From: Streptomyces spinosus | GTDB taxonomy: Bacteria; Actinomycetota; Actinomycetes; Streptomycetales; Streptomycetaceae | Assembly (NCBI RefSeq): GCF_020400655.1 | Contig: NZ_JAINRC010000033.1 | Coordinates: 1 to 64,000 of the forward strand | DNA: 64,000 bases | Direction of reading: 5' to 3' | Shown here: piece by piece, positions 17,641 to 26,331 of the stretch | Layout of the letters: every line of letters begins with the position of its first letter | Position numbering within the stretch: the first letter of the stretch is position 1 | Program-made: the position numbers and the translations under genes | The notes under the pieces: model-generated | Database searches by the model: none | The model's input: the letters and a program-made list of their open reading frames with translations, nothing else | Told to the model about the DNA's origin: nothing

Positions 17641-18653
17641 CCACGGCCGACACCCTCGCGGTCAACCCCAACGAACTGGACGATCGCACGGCGATGGGGC
17701 TGCCCGCGGCCTTCACCGACCGCGTCGACCAGGACCGGCTGCGGCAGCTGACCCGCTCGCTCGCGGGCAAGGACCCGCGGGAGCTGGCCGCGCGGGTGGC
17801 CGACCCGGAGGCCGACTGGCTGCTCCGGCTGGCCGCGGGCCGACTCCTCGCACTGCTGGGCGATCCCCGCATCGACCCGGAGGCACCGGCGATGGCGGAC
17901 GTCCCGGCCGCCCGGGTGCGGTTGGGTCTGGCGGCCGACCGGGTCGACGCCGTCGCCGCCGCCTGGCGGCACGTGGGCGTCACGCGCGCGTGGATCGCGA
18001 AGGAGGCACCGGAGTACGACGCCGACATCGCCGCCTTCCGCATCGCCCGCTACCCCGTCACCAACGAGGAGTACCGGCTGTTCCTGACCGAGAACCCGCA
18101 GGCCGGGCTGCCCACCTCCTGGCGCTTCGGCGTGTACCCCGCCCACCTGGCCAACCACCCGGTGTGGAGCGTGTCCCCGCAGGACGCCGACGCGTACGCG
18201 GCCTGGCTCGCCCGTCGCACCGGGCGGCTTTTCAGGCTGCCGACCGAGGCGGAATGGGAGTACGCGGCCTCGGGCGGTGACGGGCGGGCCTACCCGTGGG
18301 GCGAGGAGCCCGGCGAGGACCTGGCCAACACCGTGGAGTACGGGCCCCTGGCCACCACCCCGGTCGGAATGTACCCGGCAGGACGCAGCCCGTTCGGCGC
18401 GTACGACATGGCCGGCAACGTCGAGGAGTACGTCGCCGACGACTACCGTCCCTACCCGGGCGGTCAGTACGTCGACGACGACCTGCACGCGGACACCGAC
18501 ACCACCTACCGGGTGGCCCGCGGTGGCAGCTTCACCCGGTACGCGGACCTCGCCCGCTGCCGCCGCCGGCACGGCTGGTACCGGCGCGACATCTACGCCA
18601 TGGGCTTCCGCCTCGCCGAAACCCCGCCCGCCCCGGGCGTCGCGGCGGGGTGA
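17637..18653 (+). CDS. Formylglycine-generating-enzyme (SUMF1)-like protein (ToxD-like)
   Basis: A 338-residue protein. About 110 N-terminal residues are helical with no known motif, then an FGE-sulfatase (SUMF1/EgtB C-terminal) domain follows: RYPVTNEEYRLFL, RLPTEAEWEYAASGGDGR, YDMAGNVEEYVAD and RGGSFTRYADLARCRRR. True formylglycine-generating enzymes use two Cys for copper; here one Cys is seen in the last motif, so copper chemistry is doubtful. Position and architecture match ToxD of toxoflavin clusters. FGE-fold enzymes also catalyse C-S bond formation (EgtB), so an oxidative role in forming the pathway heterocycle is conceivable (inference). Confidence 0.85.
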   Translation: MTTADTLAVNPNELDDRTAMGLPAAFTDRVDQDRLRQLTRSLAGKDPRELAARVADPEADWLLRLAAGRLLALLGDPRIDPEAPAMADVPAARVRLGLAADRVDAVAAAWRHVGVTRAWIAKEAPEYDADIAAFRIARYPVTNEEYRLFLTENPQAGLPTSWRFGVYPAHLANHPVWSVSPQDADAYAAWLARRTGRLFRLPTEAEWEYAASGGDGRAYPWGEEPGEDLANTVEYGPLATTPVGMYPAGRSPFGAYDMAGNVEEYVADDYRPYPGGQYVDDDLHADTDTTYRVARGGSFTRYADLARCRRRHGWYRRDIYAMGFRLAETPPAPGVAAG

Positions 18654-18750
18654 GGGTGGTGAGCCGCCATCCGTGCCCGGTGCCGCGCAGGGCGGCGGTG
18701 CGCAGGGGGCCGCCGTGACCGGCAGCCGGACGGGGAGAGGGTGAGCGGGG

Positions 18751-19206
18751 ATGCCTCTGCCGTTACGCCGGGGCGCCGCCCCGCTGGTCGTGACCGGTGA
18801 TCCGGTGGAGCAGCTGACCGACCCGGCGCCGGCCGCGCTCAGACAGCGGCTCGTCGACGCCGTCGCCGCACTCGACGGGGTCCGCACGGGTCCCTCGTAC
18901 GTCTGCGTACGGGGGACCTGCGCGTTCCATCTCGCGCCGGTCCTCGCCCATGGGCCGGCCGAGGCGTTCCTGGCCGGTTCGGAGTTCGGGCACGTGCATC
19001 CGCCGTACGACGGGAGCGTCCACCTGATGCTGCCCGGCCGGTGGGCGCGGTGGGCCGTCGCGGCGGGGTGGGGCGTGACCGTCGTACCGCACGGTTCGCT
19101 GCTGCTCTACGGCCCGCGAGACGATGAGGAGACGGCCGTCGTCGAACTCCTTCTGACGCAGGCGTACTCGTACGCGCGCGGGGGAGCGTGCCACCTGCCG
19201 CCCTGA
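18751..19206 (+). CDS. Small luciferase-domain-like protein (DUF5519-like)
   Basis: A 151-residue protein in the same direction, 97 bp after the FGE-like gene. Residues about 70-100 contain FGHVHPPYDGSVHLMLP, and later GWGVTVVPHGSLLLYGPRD, the His-rich pattern of the small 'luciferase domain' family found in fungi and actinobacteria. No catalytic role is established for that family. It may be the last gene of the operon or a separate gene. The assignment is by remembered motif. Confidence 0.65.
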   Translation: MPLPLRRGAAPLVVTGDPVEQLTDPAPAALRQRLVDAVAALDGVRTGPSYVCVRGTCAFHLAPVLAHGPAEAFLAGSEFGHVHPPYDGSVHLMLPGRWARWAVAAGWGVTVVPHGSLLLYGPRDDEETAVVELLLTQAYSYARGGACHLPP

Positions 19207-19589
19207 CCCGGCTCCGGTGGTGGGGCAGAGCCCGGTTGCCGGTCATCCCGGCGCGTTCGACCGCGCAGACGGGCAGGAGTGCGGCGGCGCAGGCACCGGA
19301 CATCCGCGCGGAAGGCTCAGGGAAGCCGTCCTCGTCGGTGACGGCGCCGAGGATGCGGCCGTCCTCAGCGTGCCACAGACCGCGCCGTGGACGTACGGCC
19401 AGGTGATCGCTCTGATGGCTGACCGTGCCCTCCGTGCCGGTGCGGGAACCGTGTTCGTCGCGGTCGGACACCAGGGCCGGCAGCTCCGACCTGCCGGGTA
19501 ACCGGGCGGTATCGGACCGGGATGCCGACGGGATCAGCCGGTTGCACGGTGGTGGCACATCGAGAACGGGAAGCTGAAAGGAACGCGAC
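19207..19589 (+). other. Intergenic stretch with possible acetyltransferase remnant
   Basis: In the frame from about 19310 to 19501 the words DAAVLSVPQTAPW and MADRALRAGAGTVFVAVGHQ resemble the C-terminal part of GNAT acetyltransferases, and codon use there is normal. There is no start or complete domain, so it looks like a gene remnant. Confidence 0.35.
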
Positions 19590-19733
19590 ATGCGGTGGTT
19601 GGGACGTGGAGCACTGGCCGTGGTCATGGTGGCGGTGATCGGCTGGGCAGGTGCCACGGCGGAATCCGCCGGCGCGCACACCGTCGACGGACGCAGCCTT
19701 GTCCTGGCCACCGATGTCGGCCCCACTCGCTGA
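19590..19733 (+). CDS. 47-residue putative secreted peptide
   Basis: ATG to TGA, 47 residues, with AAAGGAA at 19576-19582 as ribosome binding site. MRWLGRGALAVVMVAVIGWA followed by GATAESAGA forms a classic Sec signal peptide, leaving about 18 mature residues (HTVDGRSLVLATDVGPTR). It lies between the azapteridine-like operon and the thioesterase-like gene. I know no homologue. It may be a true exported peptide or the 5' remnant of a longer secreted protein, because a mature part this short is unusual. Confidence 0.5.
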   Translation: MRWLGRGALAVVMVAVIGWAGATAESAGAHTVDGRSLVLATDVGPTR

Positions 19734-19767
19734 CAGCCGTAGCGCCCAGAGCCGGGAGGAGACCGTG

Positions 19768-20403
19768 ATGACGGTGCACCAAGACCGGTTTCCGCTGGTT
19801 CTCCTGCCGGGACCGGACACCCCGGTGGCGGAGGTGAGCGGTCTGGCCCGTGCCCTGCCCGCCGCCCTGCGGCTGGTCGTGCTGCGCCCCGGCACAGAGG
19901 CGTCCACCCCGCCCGGCCCGCCTGAGGTCCTCGCCCGTCAGGTACGCGACGCGGGCGTGAGCGGCCCCTTCGCGGTGCACGGCTGGGGAACCGGCGCCCA
20001 TCTGGGCCTCGCGCTGGCAGGAGTGTTCGAGCGGGCGCTCGGGCGCGCCGTCTGCACCACCCTGTTCGTGTCGGACGCGGTCGCCCCCGGTCGTACCACG
20101 ACGTCGCCGGCCCCGGCCGACGTGCGCCGCACGGTCACCGAGAGCCGGCTCGTGGTCTGCACCGACCGGACGTCGGCGGGCTCCGACGGGGCCGGTCTGC
20201 GAGCGTGGTGCCGCCACTCCACGTCCGGCACGGAGTTCGTCACGCTGCCGTCGGGCCCGCGGGCGGCCCGTGCGGCAGCCCTGTCCCGGCTGATCGCCGC
20301 ACGGTTGCTCCCGGCCGCGGGCCGCCCGTCCGCGACACGGGCGGCCCGGAGAGTGACAGCGCCTGTGCCGGGCGGTGACGTCGTGGCCGGCTCCGCGCCC
20401 TGA
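19768..20403 (+). CDS. Thioesterase-like alpha/beta-hydrolase without catalytic Ser
   Basis: A 211-residue protein with GGGAGGA before the ATG. Its first half follows the type II thioesterase pattern: FPLVLLPGPDTPVAEVSGLA, then PFAVHGWGTGAHLGLALAG where G-x-S-x-G is expected. In that elbow the nucleophile Ser is replaced by Gly (GWGTG). The C-terminal half is Ala/Arg-rich with no obvious Asp/His pair. It may be a non-catalytic relative or a decayed gene. It lies between the biosynthetic operon and the convergent SARP regulator, so a link to that cluster is possible. No carrier-protein or PKS/NRPS gene is present in the window. Confidence 0.6.
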   Translation: MTVHQDRFPLVLLPGPDTPVAEVSGLARALPAALRLVVLRPGTEASTPPGPPEVLARQVRDAGVSGPFAVHGWGTGAHLGLALAGVFERALGRAVCTTLFVSDAVAPGRTTTSPAPADVRRTVTESRLVVCTDRTSAGSDGAGLRAWCRHSTSGTEFVTLPSGPRAARAAALSRLIAARLLPAAGRPSATRAARRVTAPVPGGDVVAGSAP

Positions 20404-20460
20404 CCGCCGAATCCGTCACCGCCCGCCCGCTACCGGCCGCCGCGCCCTGACGCGTCACAC

Positions 20461-23400
20461 TCAGGGCCCGGCGGCCGGGTCCATCCCCGGCCTCGTGCCC
20501 AGCGCCATCGCCGCGGCGTGCTCCTGCGCCGCCAGGACGTGCCCGTCGGCGGCGGTCCCGTCGCCCAGGGCACGCAGCGACCGGGCCAGCCCCTGGTGCG
20601 CCCGGACCATCTCCGTGCGCAGCCCGATGCCCGTGGCCCGCTCCAGCGCGGCCCGGTGGCGGTCCACGGACCGCCGGTGCTCCCCGCGCGCACCGTCGAT
20701 CCGGCCCAGCACGTTCTCGGCCGCGGCCTGTCTGGCCTGCGAGCCGTGGCCGCGGGCCAGGTCCAGCGCGTTCACCGCGTGCTCGTGAGCCGTGTCCGGG
20801 CGTCCCGACCGCAGTTCCGCCTCGGCCAGGTTGCACAGCACCAGCGAGGTCAGCGCCGGTGCGCGCAGCGATTCGCACAGCGTCCGCGCCCGGTCGAGGC
20901 ACTCGGCCGCCGCGTCGAGCCGCTCCAGGCCGAGATGGGCGAGCGACAGATTGGCCAACGCGGTGACCTCGATCCCCGCGTCACCTGTGTCGCGGGCCAG
21001 TGCGGCGGCCCGCTGCCCGGCCTGCACGGCCTCCGGCAGATGCCCCAGGCGCTCCCTGGCGAAGCACAGGTTGGCCAGGGCCTGCGCCTCCTCCCGGGCG
21101 GAGCCCAGTGCGCGATGCGCCTCGCTCGCACGCGCCAGGTATCCGACGGCCTCCCGCAGGCGTCCGACGCTGGTGCACAGCACGCCGATCCGGCTCAGGC
21201 AGGCCGCCTCGATGCGGGGGTCTTCCAGCGTGGCGGCGATCTCCAGCGCCTCCTCGGACGAGGCGATGCCCTCCTGGAACAGATCACGCTGCCACTGGGC
21301 GACCGCCTGGTTGACCAGCGATACGCACAGCAGCTCCGGATCGCCCTCCTTGCGGGCGCTGTCCACGGCCAGCCGTGCCGTGTGCTCGAAATCGGAGAAG
21401 TGGTTCTGGGCGTGCAGATGAAAGCCGACGCCGCGACTGAGCCACGCGGCGTGCCGGTGCAGGCCGTGCTGGTCGGCGAGATGGACGACCGCCACAACGT
21501 TTCGCCACTCCTGGGCGAACCACTGCTGCGCCTCCTCGGGGCGCAGGGCCGGCGCCGCCACCGCCTCGGTCGGGGGAGCGCAGCCGTAGCGCACCCGTCC
21601 GGGAAACAGGGCGTCACACGCGCGTTCCAGGTCGGTCATCATGCGCGCGGCCAGTCGCCGCACCGCGGCGGAGCGCTGTGGGGCGTCGTCGGCCGGCAGG
21701 GTATGGGCGAAGCTGTGCACCAGGTCGTGGAAGGAGTACCGGCCGAACTCGAACTCCTGCAGCATATGCACGTCCAGCAGATACTCCAGGACCCGCTCGG
21801 CGCTGTGCGGATCGGTGTCCAGGAGGGCGGCGGCGACCGGCACCGCGAAATCGACTCCCGGGTACTGACTCAACAGCCTGAAATGCGCGCGGTGTTCGGG
21901 TGTCATGGCGTCGTACGACATCCGCAGGGCCGTCGCGACGCTGCGGTCTCCGGACTCCAGCTCGCCCATGATGCGTCCGTCGTCGCGGAGCCGCTCGGTG
22001 AGGTTCGCCAGCGTCCAGTGGGGACGCTTGCGCAGGCGGGCGGCGGAGACCCGCAGGGCGAGCGGCAGCCGGCCGCACAGCCGGACCAGGTGCGCGGCGG
22101 CGTCCGGTTCGGCGGCCACCCGGTCGGCGCCGAGGATGCTGCGCACCATCTCGACGCTGTCCTCCTCGGACAGCAGCCCCAGGGAGAGTCCTTCGGCGCC
22201 CTCCAGTTCGGGCAGCCGGACCCGGCTGGTGATCAGGACCAGGCTGCCGGGGGAGGCGGGCAGGAGCGGGCGTACCTGTGCCGCGTCGACAGCGTTGTCC
22301 AGGACCAGCAGCAGCCGTCGGCGGGCGCTGGTGACCCGCCACAGTGCGACGCGGCTGAGCACGTCGTCGGGCACGGACTTACCGGGCACCCCCATCGCCC
22401 GCAGCAGCACGCCGAGCGCCGTCGCGGGGGAGAGGGGTTCCTCCCCGGGGGTGAAGCCGCGGAGGTCGACGTAGAGCTGCCCGTCGGGATAGGTGTCGGC
22501 AAGACGGTGTGCCGCGTGCACGACCAGGGCCGTCTTGCCGCTTCCGCCCATTCCGTCGACGAGCAGGATGTGCGGGCTGGTGCGACCGCCCGTGGGGGAC
22601 GGTGCGGTGACGAGTCGCTGTATCTCCTCGTGGCGGCCGGTGAAGTCCGCGAGGTCGTACGGCAGTGTGCAGGGGGCGGTCCCGGTGACGGCGAACGGCG
22701 GCTCGGCGGTGTCACGGGCGAGCGGTGGGGCGTCCAGTTCCGGGTCGGCGCGCAGGATCTGCTCGTAGAGGGCGGCCAGTTTGGGCCCGGGCATGATGCC
22801 GAGTTCCTCCGCCAGCGAGGTCCGCAGCCGCGTGTACTCCTCCAGCGCCTCCGCCTGTCGTCCGGCGCGGTAGAGGGCGAGCAGCAGGTGGCCGCGCAGC
22901 ACCTCCCGGTAGGGGTGCGCGGTGACGGCCTCACGCAGTTCGCCGATGAGCCCACTCGCCTCGCCGAGTTCGAGGCGCAGTTCGAAGCACTGCTCGGTGG
23001 CGGTCAGGCGCTTCTCCTCCCACGCGGTCGCGGCGGCGTCGACGAGGGCGCCTCCCGTGCCGCCGAGGATGGGTCCACGCCAGGCGTCCAGTCCGGCTTT
23101 CAACTGCATGACAGCGTTTTCCAGAAGGCCTTCGGCGCGGGCTTCCTGCGCGCGCCGCATCCTGATGTCGAACATCCGCAGATCCAACTGGCCGTCCTCG
23201 AGCGTCACGCGGTAGCCCGGCGGTCCGGTGACGATGAACTCGTGCCCGGACGGTAACCGCCGGCGCAGTTCGGCAACCGCCTTGCGGACCTGGTGGACCG
23301 CCGTGGACGGCGGCTCCTCCTCCCAGACCGCCTCGACCAGCCGCGAGACGGGAACGATCCGTCCCGCCTCAAGCAGCAGCATGGCGAGTACGCGTTCGTT

Positions 23401-23490
23401 GATGGGGCCACCAGGTCTGATCCGCCGGTCTCCTGCCCAGATCTCGAGGGGGCCGAGTATGTGGAAGCGCACGTGAGGGGTGGAGTGCAT
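20461..23490 (-). CDS. AfsR/SARP-family transcriptional regulator (SARP-NB-ARC-TPR)
   Basis: A 1009-residue regulator. Residues 1-95 are the OmpR-like winged helix (VRFHILGPLEIWAG, INERVLAMLLLEAGRIV), 100-245 the BTAD (VMQLKAGLDAWRGPIL), 290-560 an NB-ARC ATPase with Walker A MGGSGKTAL near 311 and Walker B RLLLVLDNAV near 393, and about 690-970 TPR-like repeats. AfsR-type SARPs activate secondary-metabolite genes by binding direct repeats near promoters. It is the best candidate activator for the adjacent azapteridine-like operon. The start at 23490 is preferred because the DNA upstream to 23586 is AT-rich and non-coding in style, although ATG 23586 has a fair AGGAG. Confidence 0.92.
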   Translation of the reverse strand: MHSTPHVRFHILGPLEIWAGDRRIRPGGPINERVLAMLLLEAGRIVPVSRLVEAVWEEEPPSTAVHQVRKAVAELRRRLPSGHEFIVTGPPGYRVTLEDGQLDLRMFDIRMRRAQEARAEGLLENAVMQLKAGLDAWRGPILGGTGGALVDAAATAWEEKRLTATEQCFELRLELGEASGLIGELREAVTAHPYREVLRGHLLLALYRAGRQAEALEEYTRLRTSLAEELGIMPGPKLAALYEQILRADPELDAPPLARDTAEPPFAVTGTAPCTLPYDLADFTGRHEEIQRLVTAPSPTGGRTSPHILLVDGMGGSGKTALVVHAAHRLADTYPDGQLYVDLRGFTPGEEPLSPATALGVLLRAMGVPGKSVPDDVLSRVALWRVTSARRRLLLVLDNAVDAAQVRPLLPASPGSLVLITSRVRLPELEGAEGLSLGLLSEEDSVEMVRSILGADRVAAEPDAAAHLVRLCGRLPLALRVSAARLRKRPHWTLANLTERLRDDGRIMGELESGDRSVATALRMSYDAMTPEHRAHFRLLSQYPGVDFAVPVAAALLDTDPHSAERVLEYLLDVHMLQEFEFGRYSFHDLVHSFAHTLPADDAPQRSAAVRRLAARMMTDLERACDALFPGRVRYGCAPPTEAVAAPALRPEEAQQWFAQEWRNVVAVVHLADQHGLHRHAAWLSRGVGFHLHAQNHFSDFEHTARLAVDSARKEGDPELLCVSLVNQAVAQWQRDLFQEGIASSEEALEIAATLEDPRIEAACLSRIGVLCTSVGRLREAVGYLARASEAHRALGSAREEAQALANLCFARERLGHLPEAVQAGQRAAALARDTGDAGIEVTALANLSLAHLGLERLDAAAECLDRARTLCESLRAPALTSLVLCNLAEAELRSGRPDTAHEHAVNALDLARGHGSQARQAAAENVLGRIDGARGEHRRSVDRHRAALERATGIGLRTEMVRAHQGLARSLRALGDGTAADGHVLAAQEHAAAMALGTRPGMDPAAGP

Positions 23491-23904
23491 GGCCAGTGCT
23501 CCAACTCGCGGTAAGTGCCACTGATTCCCCCGCAGGCCAGATGCCTCATATGTCCGAACTAATTGCTCGTTCAATCTACTTACCATTCCACGCTCCTGCC
23601 TCGGCCATGCACGCGCTGTTCGGACAGGTTGGTGACTGGTCGTTGCCGGGTGGCGGGCTGGGGCGGAGGTTGCGGGCACATCCACTTCAGGCGCCCATAA
23701 GGGTCGCGTTCGGGTTGTCCGTATCATTCACATCTTTTGGTGGCGTTGCCCGCGCGGCGGACGACACGTGTTCCTCCGGGCAGTCGGTATCCACGCGGGT
23801 CACCGCAGTGGTGCCTCTGGCGAACTCGGGCGAGGATCGCACGGCCAGCCGCTGTTCGTATCCGTTGAATCGACGCCTTGGCGCAACCTTCCCTTGCAGG
23901 GGAA
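23491..23904. other. Intergenic promoter region of the SARP gene
   Basis: About 410 bp, with an AT-rich patch at 23535-23600 and another near 23720-23745. This is the likely promoter region for the leftward SARP gene. No coding frame with a ribosome binding site and no clear SARP direct repeat was found by eye. Confidence 0.4.
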
Positions 23905-23932
23905 GGCCCGGCGCCCAGGTGGGCGCCGGGCC
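23905..23932 (-). terminator. Strong hairpin after the aldehyde dehydrogenase gene
   Basis: Perfect 12-bp stem GGCCCGGCGCCC (23905-23916) / GGGCGCCGGGCC (23921-23932) with a 4-base loop, 14 bp downstream of the aldehyde dehydrogenase stop codon on the minus strand. There is no U tract, as is usual for streptomycete terminators. Confidence 0.7.
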
Positions 23933-23946
23933 AGGTCATGATCTGA

Positions 23947-25404
23947 TCAGTGAGCGGACTGGGTGTGGTCCTGCTCCACGTACACCTTGAGGGCCTGGAA
24001 CTCCTCGATCGCTCGCGGGCCGCACAGGTAGCCGTAACCGCTGCCCTTGACGCCGCCCTCCTCGAAGTCCTCGCTGATGGCTCCCCAGGTGTTGATCCAT
24101 ACGGTGCCGGTGCGGATGCGCCGGGCGATCCGGCGGGCCTTCATGGAGTCCGAGCTGAACACCGAGGCGGCCAGACCGTAGATGGTGGCGTTCGCCTTGG
24201 TCACGGCGTCGTCCTCGTCGTCGAAGATCTCGAACGTCTGAACTGGGCCGAAGACTTCTTCCTGCACGATCCGGACGTCGGTGCGGTCCAACTCGATCAG
24301 GCTCGGCCGGTAGAACGCACCAGCGGCAAGCGGGCCGTCGGTGACCACACCGCCGCGCAGCAGTACCGTGCCGTACGAGGTGGCCTCTTCCACGATCGCG
24401 TCCACCCGCTGGGCGGACGCCCGGTCGATCACCGGGCCGAGCTGGGCCTTCTCGTCGTCACCCGAGCCGAGCCGCACCTGCGCGAGCGCGTCGGTGAGGC
24501 GAGTGCGCACCTGGTCGGCGATGTCCCGGTGAACCAGTACGCGGGAGCCGGTGCAGCAGAACTGCCCGTTCATCAGCACCAGCGACTGCACCAAGGTCGG
24601 GATCACCATGTCCAGATCGGCGTCGGGGAAGATCACCATCGGCGCCTTGCCGCCCAGTTCCAGACCGAGCCGCTTGAGTGTGGGGGCGGCCGCGGCCGCG
24701 ATGCGGCGCCCGACCGGCGTACTGCCGGTGTAGTTGATCACGTCGACCTTGTCCGAGGAGACCAGGAACGGGGCTCCGGTGTTGCCGGACTCGGTGAACA
24801 CGCTGACCACGCCCGTCGGAAGTTCCGAGACCGAGGCCAGGACCTGTGCGAAGAGCTCATTGGTCAGCGCCGTCTGAGCCGGAAGTTTGACGACGACGGT
24901 GCAGCCGGCGGCCAGGGCCGGGCCCAGTGCCCGCACGGTCAGCATGATGGGGGAGTTCCAGGGAGAGATGATCCCGACGACACCGAGCGGCTCGGGCACC
25001 GAGTGGGTGTACTGGCCGGGTGCCGTCTCGGCGGCGCGCCCGGCGGTCTGGGTGCGTGCGGACGCCGCCGCGTACCGCAGCCACCCGACCGCACCGCCGA
25101 CCTCCCACGTGGTCTCACCCAGCAGCTTGCCGTTCTCCCGGGACAACATGGCCGCAACCTCGGGCACCCGGGCCTCCAGGGCGTCGGCCAGCCGACTGAG
25201 CACGGTCGCCCGGAGCGAGGGAGTGCGCGCCCATTCGCTGGTCGCGAACGCGGCGGCGGCGGCGTCCACGGCGGCCGAGGCCTCTGCCTCGCCACCGTCG
25301 TAGAACGAGCCGACCACTGTGCCGTCGGCGGGGTTGATCGATTCCAGAACCGAGTCGGAGCCGGTCCACTGTCCGTTGATCCAGTGCTGCGCGATGGTGT
25401 TCAT
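23947..25404 (-). CDS. NAD(P)-dependent aldehyde dehydrogenase
   Basis: A 485-residue ALDH-superfamily enzyme of normal length. Motifs: GIISPWNSP and NAD-binding NYTGSTPVGRRI, the general base Glu in LELGGKAPM near residue 251, the nucleophile Cys in NGQFCCTG near 283, and QEEVFGPVQ. It oxidises an aldehyde to the acid; the GQFCCTG form is seen in betaine-aldehyde/benzaldehyde-type members, but the substrate cannot be fixed. It is read divergently from an XRE regulator, with 102 bp between the starts, and is followed by a strong hairpin. The regulator probably controls it. Confidence 0.93.
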   Translation of the reverse strand: MNTIAQHWINGQWTGSDSVLESINPADGTVVGSFYDGGEAEASAAVDAAAAAFATSEWARTPSLRATVLSRLADALEARVPEVAAMLSRENGKLLGETTWEVGGAVGWLRYAAASARTQTAGRAAETAPGQYTHSVPEPLGVVGIISPWNSPIMLTVRALGPALAAGCTVVVKLPAQTALTNELFAQVLASVSELPTGVVSVFTESGNTGAPFLVSSDKVDVINYTGSTPVGRRIAAAAAPTLKRLGLELGGKAPMVIFPDADLDMVIPTLVQSLVLMNGQFCCTGSRVLVHRDIADQVRTRLTDALAQVRLGSGDDEKAQLGPVIDRASAQRVDAIVEEATSYGTVLLRGGVVTDGPLAAGAFYRPSLIELDRTDVRIVQEEVFGPVQTFEIFDDEDDAVTKANATIYGLAASVFSSDSMKARRIARRIRTGTVWINTWGAISEDFEEGGVKGSGYGYLCGPRAIEEFQALKVYVEQDHTQSAH

Positions 25405-25506
25405 GACGTCGATCCTGTAATCGCTCCGATCGCGCGGGAAGGGACAGATCTTCGTCGTAACGCCAGTACCACCCTCAGACGGCGGAAGGTGAGGGACCAT
25501 GGGGAC

Positions 25507-26331
25507 ATGAACGAACTCGGACAAGTCCTGCGAGCGTGGCGTGAACGACTGACTCCGGAGGCCGTCGGAATCCCTCACAACTCTCCCCGCCGCGTAGCGG
25601 GCCTGCGCCGTGGCGAGTTGGCGATGCTGGCCGGAATCTCCGTCGAATACGTGGAACGCCTGGAACAGGGTCGCTCCCTCACCCCCTCTCCCCAGGTCTG
25701 CACGGCCATCGCCCGCGTGCTTCGACTGTCCGACGACGAACAAGCACACCTCATGCGCCTGGCCGGGCACGCCGCGGGACCGGACCGGATTCCTCTGCTG
25801 ATCCCGGCGAACCTGCACCGGCTGATGGAACAGCTCGCTGTCAATCCGCTGGCTGTCTACAGTGCCGCCTGGCAGTTGCTGCACTGGAACCCGCTTTTTG
25901 CTGCGACCTTCGGTGACCCGAGCTCCACCGACGATGACGGCCGCAACCTCGTACTGTCCCAGTTCGGGCCGGGGCCCGGACGAATGCGGCTGACCAAGGA
26001 CGAACGGGACGCGTTCGAGGGCTCTCTCGTCTCCGACCTGCGTGCAACCACCAGCCGTTACCCGTCGGACCCTGCCCTGGCGGCGCTCGTCACGAAGCTG
26101 CGTCGTCTTCCGCGCTTCCTGTCGTTGTGGGCCCAGCCGACCGTGGGCGACCTCCAGAGTGCGCGCAAGATCGTGGTGCACCCTCTGGTCGGCGAGATCG
26201 CCCTCGAGTCCAGCGTCCTGACGATCCAGCCCGCGGACCTGCGCCTTGTGGTCTTTCTGCCACGCCCCGACACGGACGCCCGCAGCAAACTGGACCTGGC
26301 GGCCACGGTAGGCCTTCAGCAGTGGGTCTGA
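25507..26331 (+). CDS. XRE-family regulator with MmyB-like ligand domain
   Basis: A 274-residue protein. Residues about 5-75 form an XRE helix-turn-helix (RRGELAMLAGISVEYVERLE), and about 105-270 match the MmyB-like sensor domain (AVYSAAWQLLHWNPLFAATFG). In Streptomyces, such regulators usually sit divergent from one oxidoreductase gene and control it; here the partner is the aldehyde dehydrogenase. The start has GGGGAC upstream and fits the helix-turn-helix. The domain may bind a fatty acid or similar small molecule (family knowledge). Confidence 0.9.
   Translation: MNELGQVLRAWRERLTPEAVGIPHNSPRRVAGLRRGELAMLAGISVEYVERLEQGRSLTPSPQVCTAIARVLRLSDDEQAHLMRLAGHAAGPDRIPLLIPANLHRLMEQLAVNPLAVYSAAWQLLHWNPLFAATFGDPSSTDDDGRNLVLSQFGPGPGRMRLTKDERDAFEGSLVSDLRATTSRYPSDPALAALVTKLRRLPRFLSLWAQPTVGDLQSARKIVVHPLVGEIALESSVLTIQPADLRLVVFLPRPDTDARSKLDLAATVGLQQWV

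Noticed and set aside
12027..18653. Complete toxoflavin cluster
   Set aside because: No methyltransferase and no RibD-type protein was found, so toxoflavin itself cannot be claimed.
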